Positions 16,090 through 24,345 are shown, counted from the stretch's first letter. The stretch: 64,000 nucleotides of DNA from Paenibacillus lignilyticus (GCF_017942085.1 NZ_JAGKSP010000005.1:124001-188000), one strand, 5' to 3'. The notes: generated by a model not told the origin, from the letters alone. Numbers and translations are program-made.

Positions 16090-17082
16090 ATGTTGAAGCT
16101 TAACTATTTATTCCATAATGAAAATTTAGCTGAAATGATAGTAAAGAACTGGAGCTATGATCCGGAGTCGACGGAGATGTTTCGGTATTATCGCATTTCT
16201 TCGAATGCGATATATCCGTTTCGAAAGGATGGCAGGACGCAGCTATTAAGATTTGCTCCTGTTCAGGAGAAGAACAAATCGAATATTGAAGCCGAGTTGG
16301 CATTCATCAAATATTTGCGCGAGAATGAGTATGGCGTGCTGGTAGCCGTGAAATCGAACAGAGGCGAGGAACTCGCAGAAATTCGAACGCCTTGGGGCGT
16401 CTATTATGCCTCCGCATTTGTACGTGTGCCGGGATCAGCGATTAACCAGACTGACCTTGCGGACGAGATTATCTTCAGCCACGGCCATGCATTGGGTGAA
16501 TTGCATCGATTATCGAGTAAGTATGAACCCGAGCCCGGAGCACCAAGAAGATGGTCATACATCGACGTGCTGGATTGGATTGACGATCAGATCAAGGAGT
16601 ACGCGAATGCGGCAATAGCAAGGTCGGAGGTCCAATTGCTGCGTGAGCATTTCGCTGATTTACCTGTCCATACGCGAAACTACGGCCTGATCCATTATGA
16701 TTTCGAATACGACAACGTGTTCTACGATCACGAAGCGAAACGCTGCTATGCGATTGATTTTGACGATGCCATGTATCATTGGTATGCCATGGACATCGAG
16801 CAAGCGCTGGACAGTTTGCAGGACTGCATTTCGGAAGAGCTGTATAACCATAAGAAACATTGTTTTCTTGAGGGATATCGCACTGCATTCGATTTACCTG
16901 AGGATCCGGATGCGGTATTTCCGGCGCTAAGACGATTTGCGAACTTGTATAGTTATGCGCGTCTATTACGGTCCGTTGCGGAGAAATGGGATCATGAGCC
17001 GGAGTGGATGCAGCACCTGCGAACGAAATTTGAACAAAGCATGCGCAGCAAATCGACGTTATTCGGCACGAAGCTTTCATAA
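16090..17082 (+). CDS. Aminoglycoside phosphotransferase (APH)-fold kinase
   Basis: 330 residues of the APH/choline kinase superfamily. The catalytic loop is H202-Y-D204-FEYDN209 and the metal motif IDFDD at 222-226; the N-lobe lysine/ATP strand is around YPFRKDGRTQLLRFAP. The order fits small-molecule kinases (homoserine kinase II, choline kinase, APH). ATG 16090 follows GGAGGT at nine bases. Substrate unknown; the spore-former habit of carrying many such orphan kinases is noted. The gene ends in its own terminator, ahead of the LacI-controlled cluster. Confidence 0.85.
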   Translation: MLKLNYLFHNENLAEMIVKNWSYDPESTEMFRYYRISSNAIYPFRKDGRTQLLRFAPVQEKNKSNIEAELAFIKYLRENEYGVLVAVKSNRGEELAEIRTPWGVYYASAFVRVPGSAINQTDLADEIIFSHGHALGELHRLSSKYEPEPGAPRRWSYIDVLDWIDDQIKEYANAAIARSEVQLLREHFADLPVHTRNYGLIHYDFEYDNVFYDHEAKRCYAIDFDDAMYHWYAMDIEQALDSLQDCISEELYNHKKHCFLEGYRTAFDLPEDPDAVFPALRRFANLYSYARLLRSVAEKWDHEPEWMQHLRTKFEQSMRSKSTLFGTKLS

Positions 17083-17095
17083 ACGACACAATAGG

Positions 17096-17123
17096 GGGAG
17101 GCTCATTCGTTGAGCCTCTCTTT
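17096..17123 (+). terminator. Terminator after the APH-fold kinase
   Basis: GAGGCTCA-TTCG-TTGAGCCTC tetraloop hairpin followed by TCTTT. Confidence 0.85.
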
Positions 17124-17160
17124 CGCTTAAATACAGAAGGAGAAGGGTAATAAATTGTTG

Positions 17161-17209
17161 TTGTACATATCGAAAACTCGTTATATAATCAAATGTGCCC
17201 GAGCACATT
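17161..17209 (+). promoter_or_regulatory. Promoter and LacI-type operator O1 of the moc-like cluster
   Basis: TTGTAC (17161-17166), 17-base spacer, TATAAT (17184-17189). Two bases on comes an operator with perfect 7-base arms AATGTGC / GCACATT around CCGA (17192-17209). Its position over the transcription start predicts repression. The same core GTGC-N4-GCAC recurs at 20360 and 21444. Confidence 0.8.
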
Positions 17210-17276
17210 GAGGATGAAACCGTTCCCAACGTGCCGGACACAAACACGCGATCCCGCGGACCATCGGAGGGAGAAC

Positions 17277-18266
17277 ATGAGCAGATACGCAGTTGAAACG
17301 CTCAAGCAAGATGGCTTAACCGTTATTAAGTTGTCTGATTCATTTAGCGGAAGTATCGCAGAGCTGCTGCCGGAAGTGGGCAACAATCTGTATAGCTTTA
17401 CGACTGATGGACGCGAAGTCATCAAGACTTCCATAAGTTTAGCGACATTGAAGAACGAGAAGTTCGCGAGCTCGAAGTATGGAACACCTGTCTTGTCTCC
17501 GCCGAACCGGATTAACAAGGGTACCTTTTCCTTTCTGGAGCGTACGTACCATTTTCCAATTAATGAACCGCCTGATTATCATTTGCATGGGGAACTAAGC
17601 GTCAGAGCATGGGAAGTGCTTGATTGCGGTGCCTCCGACGAACAGGGAGCTTGGGTTATAAGCCAACTGCGGTACGGGGACCTCCCGGATATCCTGGATT
17701 ATTTTCCTCATTCCTTAACGTTCACCATTACATACCGGCTGCTTGACGGCAAGCTGAGTATGGATAGCTGCATTAAGAATGAAGGCTCTGGTGAAGCCCC
17801 ATTCGCTTATGGATTGCATCCTTACTTCTCGCTGCCTTATGAAAGCGACCCCAACCTTACTCTGCAGGTTCCTGCCAAAGCAGAATGGCCGATAACGAAT
17901 TTATCTTTCGTTACGGGACGTCCGGCGATAACCGAACTGAGCGAAGCCATTCAACAAGGCATCGCGCTGGCTGACTATCCGGAGCTTGGATGCACGCTGC
18001 TTACGATTGATCCGGAGTCGGACTTCATTAATCGCCTTGTTCTCCCGAACGCGGGTTATACGATTGCCTACCAACTGGATGCGCAATTCCCATTCGTGCT
18101 GTTGTTCCGTCCGAGCTGGGATCAAGCGTTCTCGATTGAGCCTTACACCTATGTAACAGATGCATTCAATCTTCCGTACGAGCATGAATTAACCGGAGCA
18201 CAAGGTATAAAAGCAGGAGAAGAGCGCAGGATAACTACTTCACTTTGGATCGAATCGAATACCTAA
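17277..18266 (+). CDS. Aldose 1-epimerase (GalM) family protein
   Basis: 329 residues of the galactose-mutarotase fold: SPPNRINKGTFSFLERTYHFP (conserved N-R near the substrate), YHLHGELSVRAWEV (catalytic His), YGLHPYFSLPY with the second His, and the late PEL/IEPYTYVTDAFN segment where a Glu serves as base. It would interconvert anomers of a free sugar. ATG 17277 is four bases from GGAGGGAG; an upstream in-frame ATG (17193) falls inside operator O1 and is not used. First gene of an operon with the oxidoreductase and the TIM-barrel protein. Confidence 0.85.
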   Translation: MSRYAVETLKQDGLTVIKLSDSFSGSIAELLPEVGNNLYSFTTDGREVIKTSISLATLKNEKFASSKYGTPVLSPPNRINKGTFSFLERTYHFPINEPPDYHLHGELSVRAWEVLDCGASDEQGAWVISQLRYGDLPDILDYFPHSLTFTITYRLLDGKLSMDSCIKNEGSGEAPFAYGLHPYFSLPYESDPNLTLQVPAKAEWPITNLSFVTGRPAITELSEAIQQGIALADYPELGCTLLTIDPESDFINRLVLPNAGYTIAYQLDAQFPFVLLFRPSWDQAFSIEPYTYVTDAFNLPYEHELTGAQGIKAGEERRITTSLWIESNT

Positions 18267-18291
18267 ACAAGTTCAAACAGGAGGCACTGGG

Positions 18292-19386
18292 ATGAAACAG
18301 CTTGATTTTCAAACCATCATTCGGCCTGAAATGCCGAAACGGATGGATTATCGGATAGGATGTATCGGATCCGGCTTTATTATGCGGGATTGCCACCTGG
18401 TCGCTTACCGTGATGCCGGATTTAATCCGGTTGCGATTGCGTCCCGTACGTACGAGAATGCGAAAGCTGTGGCAGAGCTGCGCAACATCCCTAAGGTTCA
18501 CCGTACGTGGGAAGAGCTCGTGCGCGATCCGGAAATCGAAATTCTCGATATCGCATTGCCGCCGGATCGCCAGCTTGATGTCGTTCGCGAAGCGGTCAAG
18601 CAGCCGCATATCAAGGGCATTCTGTGCCAGAAGCCGCTTGCGATGAATTCGCAGGAGGCGCATCAAATCGTTGAGCTGTGCGAGGCAGCAGGGATTAAAA
18701 TCGCCGTAAACTCCAACATGCGCTATGACCAATCTATCCGTGCGCTTAAAGCGATCCTTGAAGGCGGATACTTGGGACAGCCTGTGCTTGCAACGATTGA
18801 GATGCGTGCGATTCCGCATTGGCAGGGCTTCTTGGAGCAATATGAGCAAATCGAAATTCTCAACATGGGAATCCATCATATTGATGCGTTCCGTTATCTG
18901 TTCGGCGACCCTGAGAAGATTACAGCCGTAACGCGCAGAGATCCGCGTACGAAGTTCTCTCATATCGATGGTATTTCGCAATATACCTTCCAATATGCAG
19001 ATGAGCTGATGGCGACTAGCTTGGATGATGTATGGGCTTGGCCGGGCGAAGGCACGGAGAAAGATATTTACATCAAATGGCGCGTCGAAGGCTTGGATGG
19101 CATGGCTGCAGGAACGATCGGTTGGCCGCGTTATCCGGAACATTCGCCAAGTACGCTGGCATTCACGACTCGTCAGCAACCAAACGAATGGATTCGCCCG
19201 GAATGGGACTCCGTATGGTTCCCGGATGCTTTTCAAGGAACGATGGCGCAGCTGCTGCGTGCCGTTGAAACCAACAGCGAGCCGGAAATCGGCGGACGCG
19301 ATAATTTGAAGACAATGGCCGCAGTTGACGCTTGCTACAAGTCCATTGCCGAAGGCAGAACAGTGAAGCTGTCAGAGCTTATATAA
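18292..19386 (+). CDS. Gfo/Idh/MocA-family NAD(P)-dependent oxidoreductase
   Basis: Rossmann N-terminal half with the dinucleotide motif IGCIGSGFIMRDCH near residue 20 and the family hallmark CQKPLAMN (E/Q-K-P) near 108, then the alpha/beta C-terminal domain with the active-site-type stretch LNMGIHHIDAFRYLFG. 364 residues, standard length. The hallmark is QKP instead of the usual EKP. Such enzymes oxidise inositols, inosamines or sugars at one hydroxyl. It follows the epimerase by 25 bases and precedes the isomerase by 30 bases, each with its own GGAGG, so the three are one operon behind operator O1. The rhizobial rhizopine enzyme MocA is of this family. Confidence 0.88.
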   Translation: MKQLDFQTIIRPEMPKRMDYRIGCIGSGFIMRDCHLVAYRDAGFNPVAIASRTYENAKAVAELRNIPKVHRTWEELVRDPEIEILDIALPPDRQLDVVREAVKQPHIKGILCQKPLAMNSQEAHQIVELCEAAGIKIAVNSNMRYDQSIRALKAILEGGYLGQPVLATIEMRAIPHWQGFLEQYEQIEILNMGIHHIDAFRYLFGDPEKITAVTRRDPRTKFSHIDGISQYTFQYADELMATSLDDVWAWPGEGTEKDIYIKWRVEGLDGMAAGTIGWPRYPEHSPSTLAFTTRQQPNEWIRPEWDSVWFPDAFQGTMAQLLRAVETNSEPEIGGRDNLKTMAAVDACYKSIAEGRTVKLSELI

Positions 19387-19416
19387 CCCAAACTCTAAAA
19401 CGCGGAGGTCATCACT

Positions 19417-20319
19417 ATGTTACAAGTCGGTATTTTCAACGCTTATTACCCCTATTCGCTTCAGGAATCGATCGCAAGAATGAAGAAAGACGGTTTCTCT
19501 TGCGTGCAGCTGGACTTGGCTTTCAAAGATATGGATCTGTCCTTTGATTCCTTGACGAAGGAGAAATGCCGCACGATTCGCGACGCATTCCGCGATGCGA
19601 ATCTGCCCATCGTCTGTATCTCCGGGTATACGAACCTGATTCATCCGGATCCGGTTAAACGCAAACAGAACATCCACGGCGTGAAGAAAATTCTTGAATT
19701 TGCTCGTGACCTTGGCAGCCCGTATGTAGTTAGTGAAACTGGTACTTTCAATACGGAAAGCGACTGGGTTTGGGATCCGAAGAACGCTACTGAAGAAGCA
19801 TACGAGGAAGTAGCGACAACGATCGAGGATCTTGCTAAGTTTGCCTACGATAACGGTTCTGTTTTCTTGATTGAGAACTATGTCAATAACGTTATCGGCT
19901 CTGTTGATCAAGTATCGCGTTTGCTTTCGGATGTTAATCACCCGGGTCTTGGCCTACTGATGGATCCGACTAACTACTTCACGGACAACAATATCGATCA
20001 TATCGATGAAACGTTGAACAAGATCTTCAATGCACTTGGCGACAAAGTCAAAATCGCGCACGCCAAAGATTGCATGCGTGCCGTGGATACGTTGGAGAAG
20101 CATGCAAATATTGACGCATCCGAGTCCCACTCGTTCCGTGGTGCAGGCGCAGTTGAGCTTCCGGCTCCGGGTCTTGGCAATTTGAACTATGATTTGTATC
20201 TGGAGCGTTTGGCGAAGCTTCACCCGAACATTCCGATCATCATCGAGCATTTGGAAGAAGAGGACATTCCGCGTGCGAAAACGTTCCTTGATAATAAACT
20301 CAAAGCAGTTGGCGTATAA
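19417..20319 (+). CDS. Sugar phosphate isomerase/epimerase (xylose isomerase-like TIM barrel), MocC-like
   Basis: 300-residue AP_endonuc_2 TIM barrel: VQLDLAFKD, VVSETGTFN (metal Glu), FLIENYVNNVIG (metal Glu), LLMDPTNYF (Asp), IAHAKDCMRA (His-x-x-Asp) and the terminal IIIEHLEEEDIPRA. The four metal ligands of IolE/IolI/MocC-type enzymes are all in place. Likely an inosose isomerase/dehydratase or keto-sugar epimerase. CGGAGG precedes ATG 19417. Third gene of the operon; a new promoter for the lacI gene begins just after its stop. Confidence 0.87.
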   Translation: MLQVGIFNAYYPYSLQESIARMKKDGFSCVQLDLAFKDMDLSFDSLTKEKCRTIRDAFRDANLPIVCISGYTNLIHPDPVKRKQNIHGVKKILEFARDLGSPYVVSETGTFNTESDWVWDPKNATEEAYEEVATTIEDLAKFAYDNGSVFLIENYVNNVIGSVDQVSRLLSDVNHPGLGLLMDPTNYFTDNNIDHIDETLNKIFNALGDKVKIAHAKDCMRAVDTLEKHANIDASESHSFRGAGAVELPAPGLGNLNYDLYLERLAKLHPNIPIIIEHLEEEDIPRAKTFLDNKLKAVGV

Positions 20320-20325
20320 AGGCTC

Positions 20326-20374
20326 TTGTGAGAATAAATCATTCGCTCTATAATAATAGGTGCCCGAGCACACC
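20326..20374 (+). promoter_or_regulatory. Promoter and operator O2 of the lacI gene
   Basis: TTGTGA (20326-20331), 17-base spacer, TATAAT (20349-20354), then GTGCCCGAGCAC at 20360-20371. Spacing from -10 to the GTGC arm is five bases, identical to O1, so the repressor probably controls itself. Confidence 0.8.
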
Positions 20375-20393
20375 TGGGCAATAGGAGCGAATT

Positions 20394-21419
20394 ATGACCG
20401 TAACCATTAGAGAAATTGCCAAGCAGGCAGGGGTATCGCGAGGAACCGTTGACCGGGTGCTTAACGACAGGCCCGGCGTGAAACCGGAAGTGCGCGATCG
20501 GATTCTTAGTATTGTTGCCGAATTAAATTATGTGCCTAATATTGCAGCTAAAGCGTTAGCGTATCAGAAGAAACCACTTGTATTCGGCATTGTGATGCCG
20601 CCGCAAGAAATTCAGTTCTTTGAAGCGATTCGTAACGGTATCGGCGTTGCGGCGGAGGAGCTCAAGGATCTTGGCGTCCGTTTGGAATATCGCTTCGTGG
20701 ACAACAAGAGTCCGGAGGAAGGCGCAGCTGCCATCCGTGAGCTTGTCGAAGCAGGCGTAAGCGGTATTATGTTCTCCGTCATGGACGATGAATTGATTCG
20801 TGCAAGCATTGATTATGCTGCGGAACGGGCAGTACCGATCGTCACCTTCAACTCGGATGTGGAGCTCAGCAAACGGATTTGTTTTGTGGGGCAGGATTTG
20901 CACAAGAGCGGGATGGTTGCAGCCGGTTTGATGAACCGTGTACTGCAGGCGAATGCCAAAGTCTTAGTCGTCACGGGCAACCTGAAATTCCATGCGCATC
21001 GGTCGAGGGTCGAAGGCTTCAAGCAAGGACTTGCCGAGCATGGAAATAAGCTGGAAGTGCTTCAAGTCATTGAAGGCTTCGACCGCTATGCGGATACGTA
21101 TTTGCAGCTGGATTGCGCTCTGAATGCGAATCCCGATCTTGGCGGAATCTATATGGCTACGGGCGATATCGGCGCGTGCGTGGACGTTATCAAGCATCAT
21201 AAGCAAGAAGGCAAACTTCGAGTTGTCTGTAACGATCTGATCTCGCCGGCTATTCTGGGCCTTCGTGAGCGGATTATTGATTTCACGATTGTACAGAATC
21301 CGGAAAGGCAAGGGTACTTGTCGCTGCGTATCCTGTTCGACCATGTGTTTGCCGGTAAGCAGCCGGAGTCCGAGCATCATTATACAGAGACACATATTTA
21401 TATTCCCGAAAGCCTTTAA
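20394..21419 (+). CDS. LacI-family transcriptional regulator of the moc-like cluster
   Basis: N-terminal LacI HTH VTIREIAKQAGVSRGTVDRVLNDRPGVK (residues ~2-30) with the hinge YVPNIAAKALA, then a periplasmic-binding-protein-like sensor (LVFGIVMPPQEIQFFEAIRNGIGVAAEEL) close to the ribose/inositol type. 341 residues, complete. It sits in the middle of the cluster with operator O2 at its own promoter, O1 before the epimerase operon and O3 before the desaturase-Rieske pair. The LacI consensus operator (central CG, GTGC arms) fits its HTH class. Effector is predicted to be the catabolised sugar or inositol. Confidence 0.92.
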   Translation: MTVTIREIAKQAGVSRGTVDRVLNDRPGVKPEVRDRILSIVAELNYVPNIAAKALAYQKKPLVFGIVMPPQEIQFFEAIRNGIGVAAEELKDLGVRLEYRFVDNKSPEEGAAAIRELVEAGVSGIMFSVMDDELIRASIDYAAERAVPIVTFNSDVELSKRICFVGQDLHKSGMVAAGLMNRVLQANAKVLVVTGNLKFHAHRSRVEGFKQGLAEHGNKLEVLQVIEGFDRYADTYLQLDCALNANPDLGGIYMATGDIGACVDVIKHHKQEGKLRVVCNDLISPAILGLRERIIDFTIVQNPERQGYLSLRILFDHVFAGKQPESEHHYTETHIYIPESL

Positions 21420-21433
21420 AGGCTTTCTTTTTT
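21408..21433 (+). terminator. Terminator overlapping the lacI stop codon
   Basis: GAAAGCC-TTTAA-AGGCTTTC with the TAA stop in the loop, followed by TTTTTT. Confidence 0.8.
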
Positions 21434-21440
21434 GGAGAAT

Positions 21441-21458
21441 TTCGTGCCCGCGCACGAA
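21441..21458. promoter_or_regulatory. LacI-type operator O3 before the MocDE-like genes
   Basis: Perfect 7-base arms TTCGTGC / GCACGAA around CCGC. It lies eight bases after the lacI terminator and 27 bases before the desaturase start. No textbook promoter is visible here (best -10 guess TATATT at 21459), so the start site is uncertain. Confidence 0.7.
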
Positions 21459-21484
21459 TATATTAATTAAAGGAGGCGGTCATA

Positions 21485-22576
21485 ATGGCAATTGTCGTGC
21501 AACGCAGAGACTACAGTCTGAAAGGCGTCGAAAGTAAACGTGCGGATGAGAAAGGTCTTGCTTCCGCAGAATGGCATCAAACCCCGATACCGCGTGCCAA
21601 GATGAAAGAACTGATGAAGAGGAAGGATGGTCCGGCGATTCGCGATACGCTGATCTGGTTTGGCGGACTTATTATCCTTGGTTTCCTTGCCTATCAATCT
21701 TGGGGCACATGGTGGGCAGTCCCGGCATTCTTCCTGTACGGACTGCTGTACGCAACGCCGGGGGATTCGCGGTGGCATGAATGCGGACACGGTACAGCAT
21801 TTAAGACACCATGGATGAACGATGTCGTCTATCACATCGCTTCGTTCTTTGTACTGCGCTCGGCAACACCTTGGCGCTGGAGTCATGCCCGTCACCACAC
21901 GGATACGATCATCGTTGGCCGCGATCCGGAGATCATTACGGCAAGACCGCCGGTATGGAAAATTCTCTACATGCAAATTTTCCACTTGTACGGCGGCCCG
22001 CTGGCAATCAAAAGCTTCATTCTGCATACATTCGGCAAGCTGGATGAGCAAGAGAAGGAATATATTCCGGCTTCCGAGCACCATAAAGTGTACCGTGAAG
22101 CACGCGTATACATGCTCATTATCCTAGCCGTTATTGCCGCATGTATCTACATGGGCAGTATTTTACCGGCAATGTTCATCATTCTTCCTTCATTCTACGG
22201 TGGTTTGCTCGTTCTAACGTTCGGGATTACACAGCATTTGGGTCTGTATGAAGATGTGTTGGATCATCGCCTGAATACGCGGACAATCTATATGAATCGG
22301 GTCTTCCGTTTCCTTTATTGGAACATGAACTACCACACGGAGCATCATATGTTCCCAATGGTTCCGTTCCACGCCTTGCCGAAGCTTCATGAAGTTATGA
22401 AGTCCGATTGTCCGGAAGCCCGTCCAAGCCTATGGGCAGCTCTGAAGGAAGTTATCGGCGCGCTTCGCAAGCAGAAAGACGATCCTTCTTATGTCGTCGT
22501 TAAGCCGTTGCCGGATACGGCCCTTCCTTATCGCTACGGTCCGAATATGGACTTTCAAACAAGGAGTGAAGCATAG
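21485..22576 (+). CDS. MocD-like membrane di-iron fatty-acid-desaturase-superfamily oxygenase
   Basis: 363 residues with the three histidine boxes of membrane di-iron enzymes: H98-ECG-H102, H134-ARHH138 and H284-TEHH288 in MNYHTEHHMFP, plus H251. Membrane spans are near residues 55-90, 112-126 and 205-250. N and C termini are polar. AAAGGAGG precedes ATG 21485. The next gene, overlapping by one base, is a Rieske ferredoxin, the expected electron donor. In Sinorhizobium MocD/MocE form such a pair needed to use methylated rhizopine. The sugar-type operon and shared operator argue for oxidative attack (perhaps O-demethylation) on a sugar or inositol rather than lipid desaturation; this is inference. 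Confidence 0.85.
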   Translation: MAIVVQRRDYSLKGVESKRADEKGLASAEWHQTPIPRAKMKELMKRKDGPAIRDTLIWFGGLIILGFLAYQSWGTWWAVPAFFLYGLLYATPGDSRWHECGHGTAFKTPWMNDVVYHIASFFVLRSATPWRWSHARHHTDTIIVGRDPEIITARPPVWKILYMQIFHLYGGPLAIKSFILHTFGKLDEQEKEYIPASEHHKVYREARVYMLIILAVIAACIYMGSILPAMFIILPSFYGGLLVLTFGITQHLGLYEDVLDHRLNTRTIYMNRVFRFLYWNMNYHTEHHMFPMVPFHALPKLHEVMKSDCPEARPSLWAALKEVIGALRKQKDDPSYVVVKPLPDTALPYRYGPNMDFQTRSEA

Positions 22577-22893
22577 TGTCAAACCAGGTATGGGTAGAAG
22601 TTTGCGATGCAGAGGAAATTGAAGTAGAGGATGTTATCCGCTTCGATCAGGATGATCGTTCCTTCGCTGTGTACCGTTCAGACAAAGGGGATTACCATGC
22701 GACTGACGGTTTCTGCACGCATGGGAAATACCATCTGTCTGAGGGACTTGTCATGGGGAAACAAGTGGAATGCCCGAAGCATAACGGTCGCTTCGATATT
22801 ACGACCGGCGCAGCTGTACGTGTTCCTGCTTGTGTGGATCTGCAGTCGTACCAGGTTAAAGTAGAAGACGACAAAGTGTTTATCCTCATTTAA
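22576..22893 (+). CDS. MocE-like Rieske [2Fe-2S] ferredoxin
   Basis: A stand-alone Rieske protein of 105 residues with both ligand boxes, C47-T-H49 (DGFCTHGKYHLSEG) and C66-PK-H69 (VECPKHNGRFDITTG). Soluble, no signal. Start GTG 22576 overlaps the last base of the desaturase stop, with AAGGAGTGA seven bases upstream, so translation is coupled and subunits should be made in step. It should carry electrons to the di-iron centre; no ferredoxin reductase (MocF-like) gene is seen nearby, so a general reductase elsewhere must serve. Ends in a terminator. Confidence 0.9.
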   Translation: MSNQVWVEVCDAEEIEVEDVIRFDQDDRSFAVYRSDKGDYHATDGFCTHGKYHLSEGLVMGKQVECPKHNGRFDITTGAAVRVPACVDLQSYQVKVEDDKVFILI

Positions 22894-22908
22894 TAATGTT
22901 TCCATGAG

Positions 22909-22955
22909 GGCACCGAATGGATAGGGAGAAATTCCTGTTCGTTTGGTGCCTTTTA
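22909..22955 (+). terminator. Terminator closing the moc-like cluster
   Basis: GGCACCGAA pairs with TTTGGTGCC (G-T pairs allowed) with a structured loop, followed by TTTT. Confidence 0.7.
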
Positions 22956-23006
22956 TTGTATCCTTAAACCTGTATTTACTTAATATTCCAATAATGAGGT
23001 GTGTCT

Positions 23007-23405
23007 ATGAGTGAGCAAGCGGTAGTCGCGAATATCTCCGGTTCATCCATTGTTCTATTAGTTAGAGATATTCAAGTTTCATCAGATTTCTATAAGAAAC
23101 TGGGATTCTCGTATGAAGAAATAGGCGGACATGTGCACGTCGCCAGAGGAAATATTACGTTCATTTTGCATGCTGCCATTAATCCGGAGGATGTTAGGCC
23201 GTTCTCATCGGTGGCAGGCGGATTATATTTTGATGCTTTTGCTTACACAGATGCAGTCGATTTATGGGTTGAGGAGTGTCGGTCGCAAGGGGTTGAAATC
23301 GTGAACGGCCCGAATTACTCGGAGCATTGGAGCGAGTTTACGATAAAAGATGCCGATGGATATCGAATCTCCTTTGGCGGCGCTGTTAGTAAGAAAGCGG
23401 ACTAG
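23007..23405 (+). CDS. VOC (glyoxalase/bleomycin-resistance) superfamily protein
   Basis: 132 residues with the paired beta-alpha-beta-beta-beta layout: SSIVLLVRDIQVSSDFYKKLGF, ARGNITFILH, then YFDAFAYTDAVDLWVEECRSQGVEIV and FTIKDADGYRISFGG. Metal-ligand Glu/His positions are only partly matched. ATG 23007 is taken because ATGAGGTG lies five bases ahead; GTG 23001 overlaps it. Could be a small dioxygenase, glyoxalase or drug-binding protein; no context helps, since terminators flank it on both sides. Confidence 0.78.
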   Translation: MSEQAVVANISGSSIVLLVRDIQVSSDFYKKLGFSYEEIGGHVHVARGNITFILHAAINPEDVRPFSSVAGGLYFDAFAYTDAVDLWVEECRSQGVEIVNGPNYSEHWSEFTIKDADGYRISFGGAVSKKAD

Positions 23406-23428
23406 GTTAAGAGCATGTAGTTCATTGT

Positions 23429-23464
23429 ACCGCCTTACATCCAATTGGATGCAGGCGGTTTTTC
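23429..23464 (+). terminator. Strong terminator after the VOC gene
   Basis: ACCGCC(TT)ACATCC-AATT-GGATGCAGGCGGT followed by TTTT. Confidence 0.88.
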
Positions 23465-23557
23465 TTGTTATGGGACAGCAATTGAAGAAAGTTATGGGCC
23501 ATTGGAGATAAGACTCTAAGCACTATTACGTATTACAAAATATGACAAAAATAGCGA

Positions 23558-23623
23558 TTGTCGTCTGCCGATAGGCGCCTCTATAATAGAGCTATATCCA
23601 ACATTATCGATAATCGATAATGT
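23558..23623 (+). promoter_or_regulatory. Promoter and long palindromic operator of the GntR gene
   Basis: TTGTCG (23558-23563), 18-base spacer, TATAAT (23582-23587). At 23601-23623 arms ACATTATCGAT and ATCGATAATGT are perfect inverted copies around a single A. It overlaps the expected transcript start, so autorepression by the GntR product is likely. Confidence 0.7.
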
Positions 23624-23634
23624 GAAAAGGAGCA

Positions 23635-24291
23635 GTGAATATCATACGCAGCCCTCATGCGGATTACCCCATCAACTCGATAAGCGAACATATCTATGCC
23701 GATTTGAAGAAGACGATTCTCGAAGGCGTTCTCCAGCCCGGTGCTCGTTTAATCGTGACGGAGATCGCGGGTAAATTCCAAGTCAGCCAAGCGCCTGTAA
23801 GGGAAGCATTGGAAAGATTGAAGCAAGAAGGCCTCATCTCCGGCATTCCGAACAAAGGCTCTGTCGTATCGTCGATCACGGCGAAGGAAATAAGAGATAT
23901 ATTCGTGCTGCGCGAAATCATCGAAGGTTTTGCCGTCCGCCAGTCCATGCCTATGCTAACGGAAGAAGACTATGACTATCTGCATCGCATTATCGGCGAG
24001 ATGGAAGTTGCGAATCGGCAGCAGGAAATGATTCGCATTCTGGAGCTCGATATGGATTTCCATGCCTTCTTCTATAAACGCTGCGATAATCAAGCTGTTC
24101 TGGAGCTGTGGAATCATATGCGCACCAAGGTGATGCGGTTCATGGCGATATCCAATCGTCACCATACAACCGAGGTACTCGCCGAATGGCATCTTGTGCT
24201 AATCGATGCGTTACGCTCAGGCGATCCGGATGCGGCAGCGGCGGCCTTTGTAGAACATATGCAAGCTTATAAGATGATTAATCTTGAGTAG
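23635..24291 (+). CDS. GntR-family (FCD/FadR subfamily) regulator
   Basis: N-terminal winged HTH (SEHIYADLKKTILEGVLQPGARL, then VSQAPVREALERLKQEGLI) and an all-helical FCD effector domain with metal-ligand type residues (DMDFHAFFYKRCDN, later RHH and EWHLVLIDAL). 218 residues. The start is taken as GTG 23635 although AAGGAG is only two bases away; no better in-frame start exists. The palindrome 12 bases upstream should be its operator. FCD regulators usually sense sugar acids or carboxylates, which fits the dehydratase and aldolase genes that follow. Confidence 0.87.
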   Translation: MNIIRSPHADYPINSISEHIYADLKKTILEGVLQPGARLIVTEIAGKFQVSQAPVREALERLKQEGLISGIPNKGSVVSSITAKEIRDIFVLREIIEGFAVRQSMPMLTEEDYDYLHRIIGEMEVANRQQEMIRILELDMDFHAFFYKRCDNQAVLELWNHMRTKVMRFMAISNRHHTTEVLAEWHLVLIDALRSGDPDAAAAAFVEHMQAYKMINLE

Positions 24292-24345
24292 CAGCATGAA
24301 TGGAGCAAATACCTGGTTAACATCCGTTCGTAAAGGGGAGAGATC

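Noticed and set aside
21485..22576. Plain fatty-acid desaturase for membrane lipids
   Set aside because: The three-histidine boxes alone would allow it, but the coupled Rieske gene and the shared LacI operators with sugar genes favour a MocD-like role. Kept as an alternative, not as the call.
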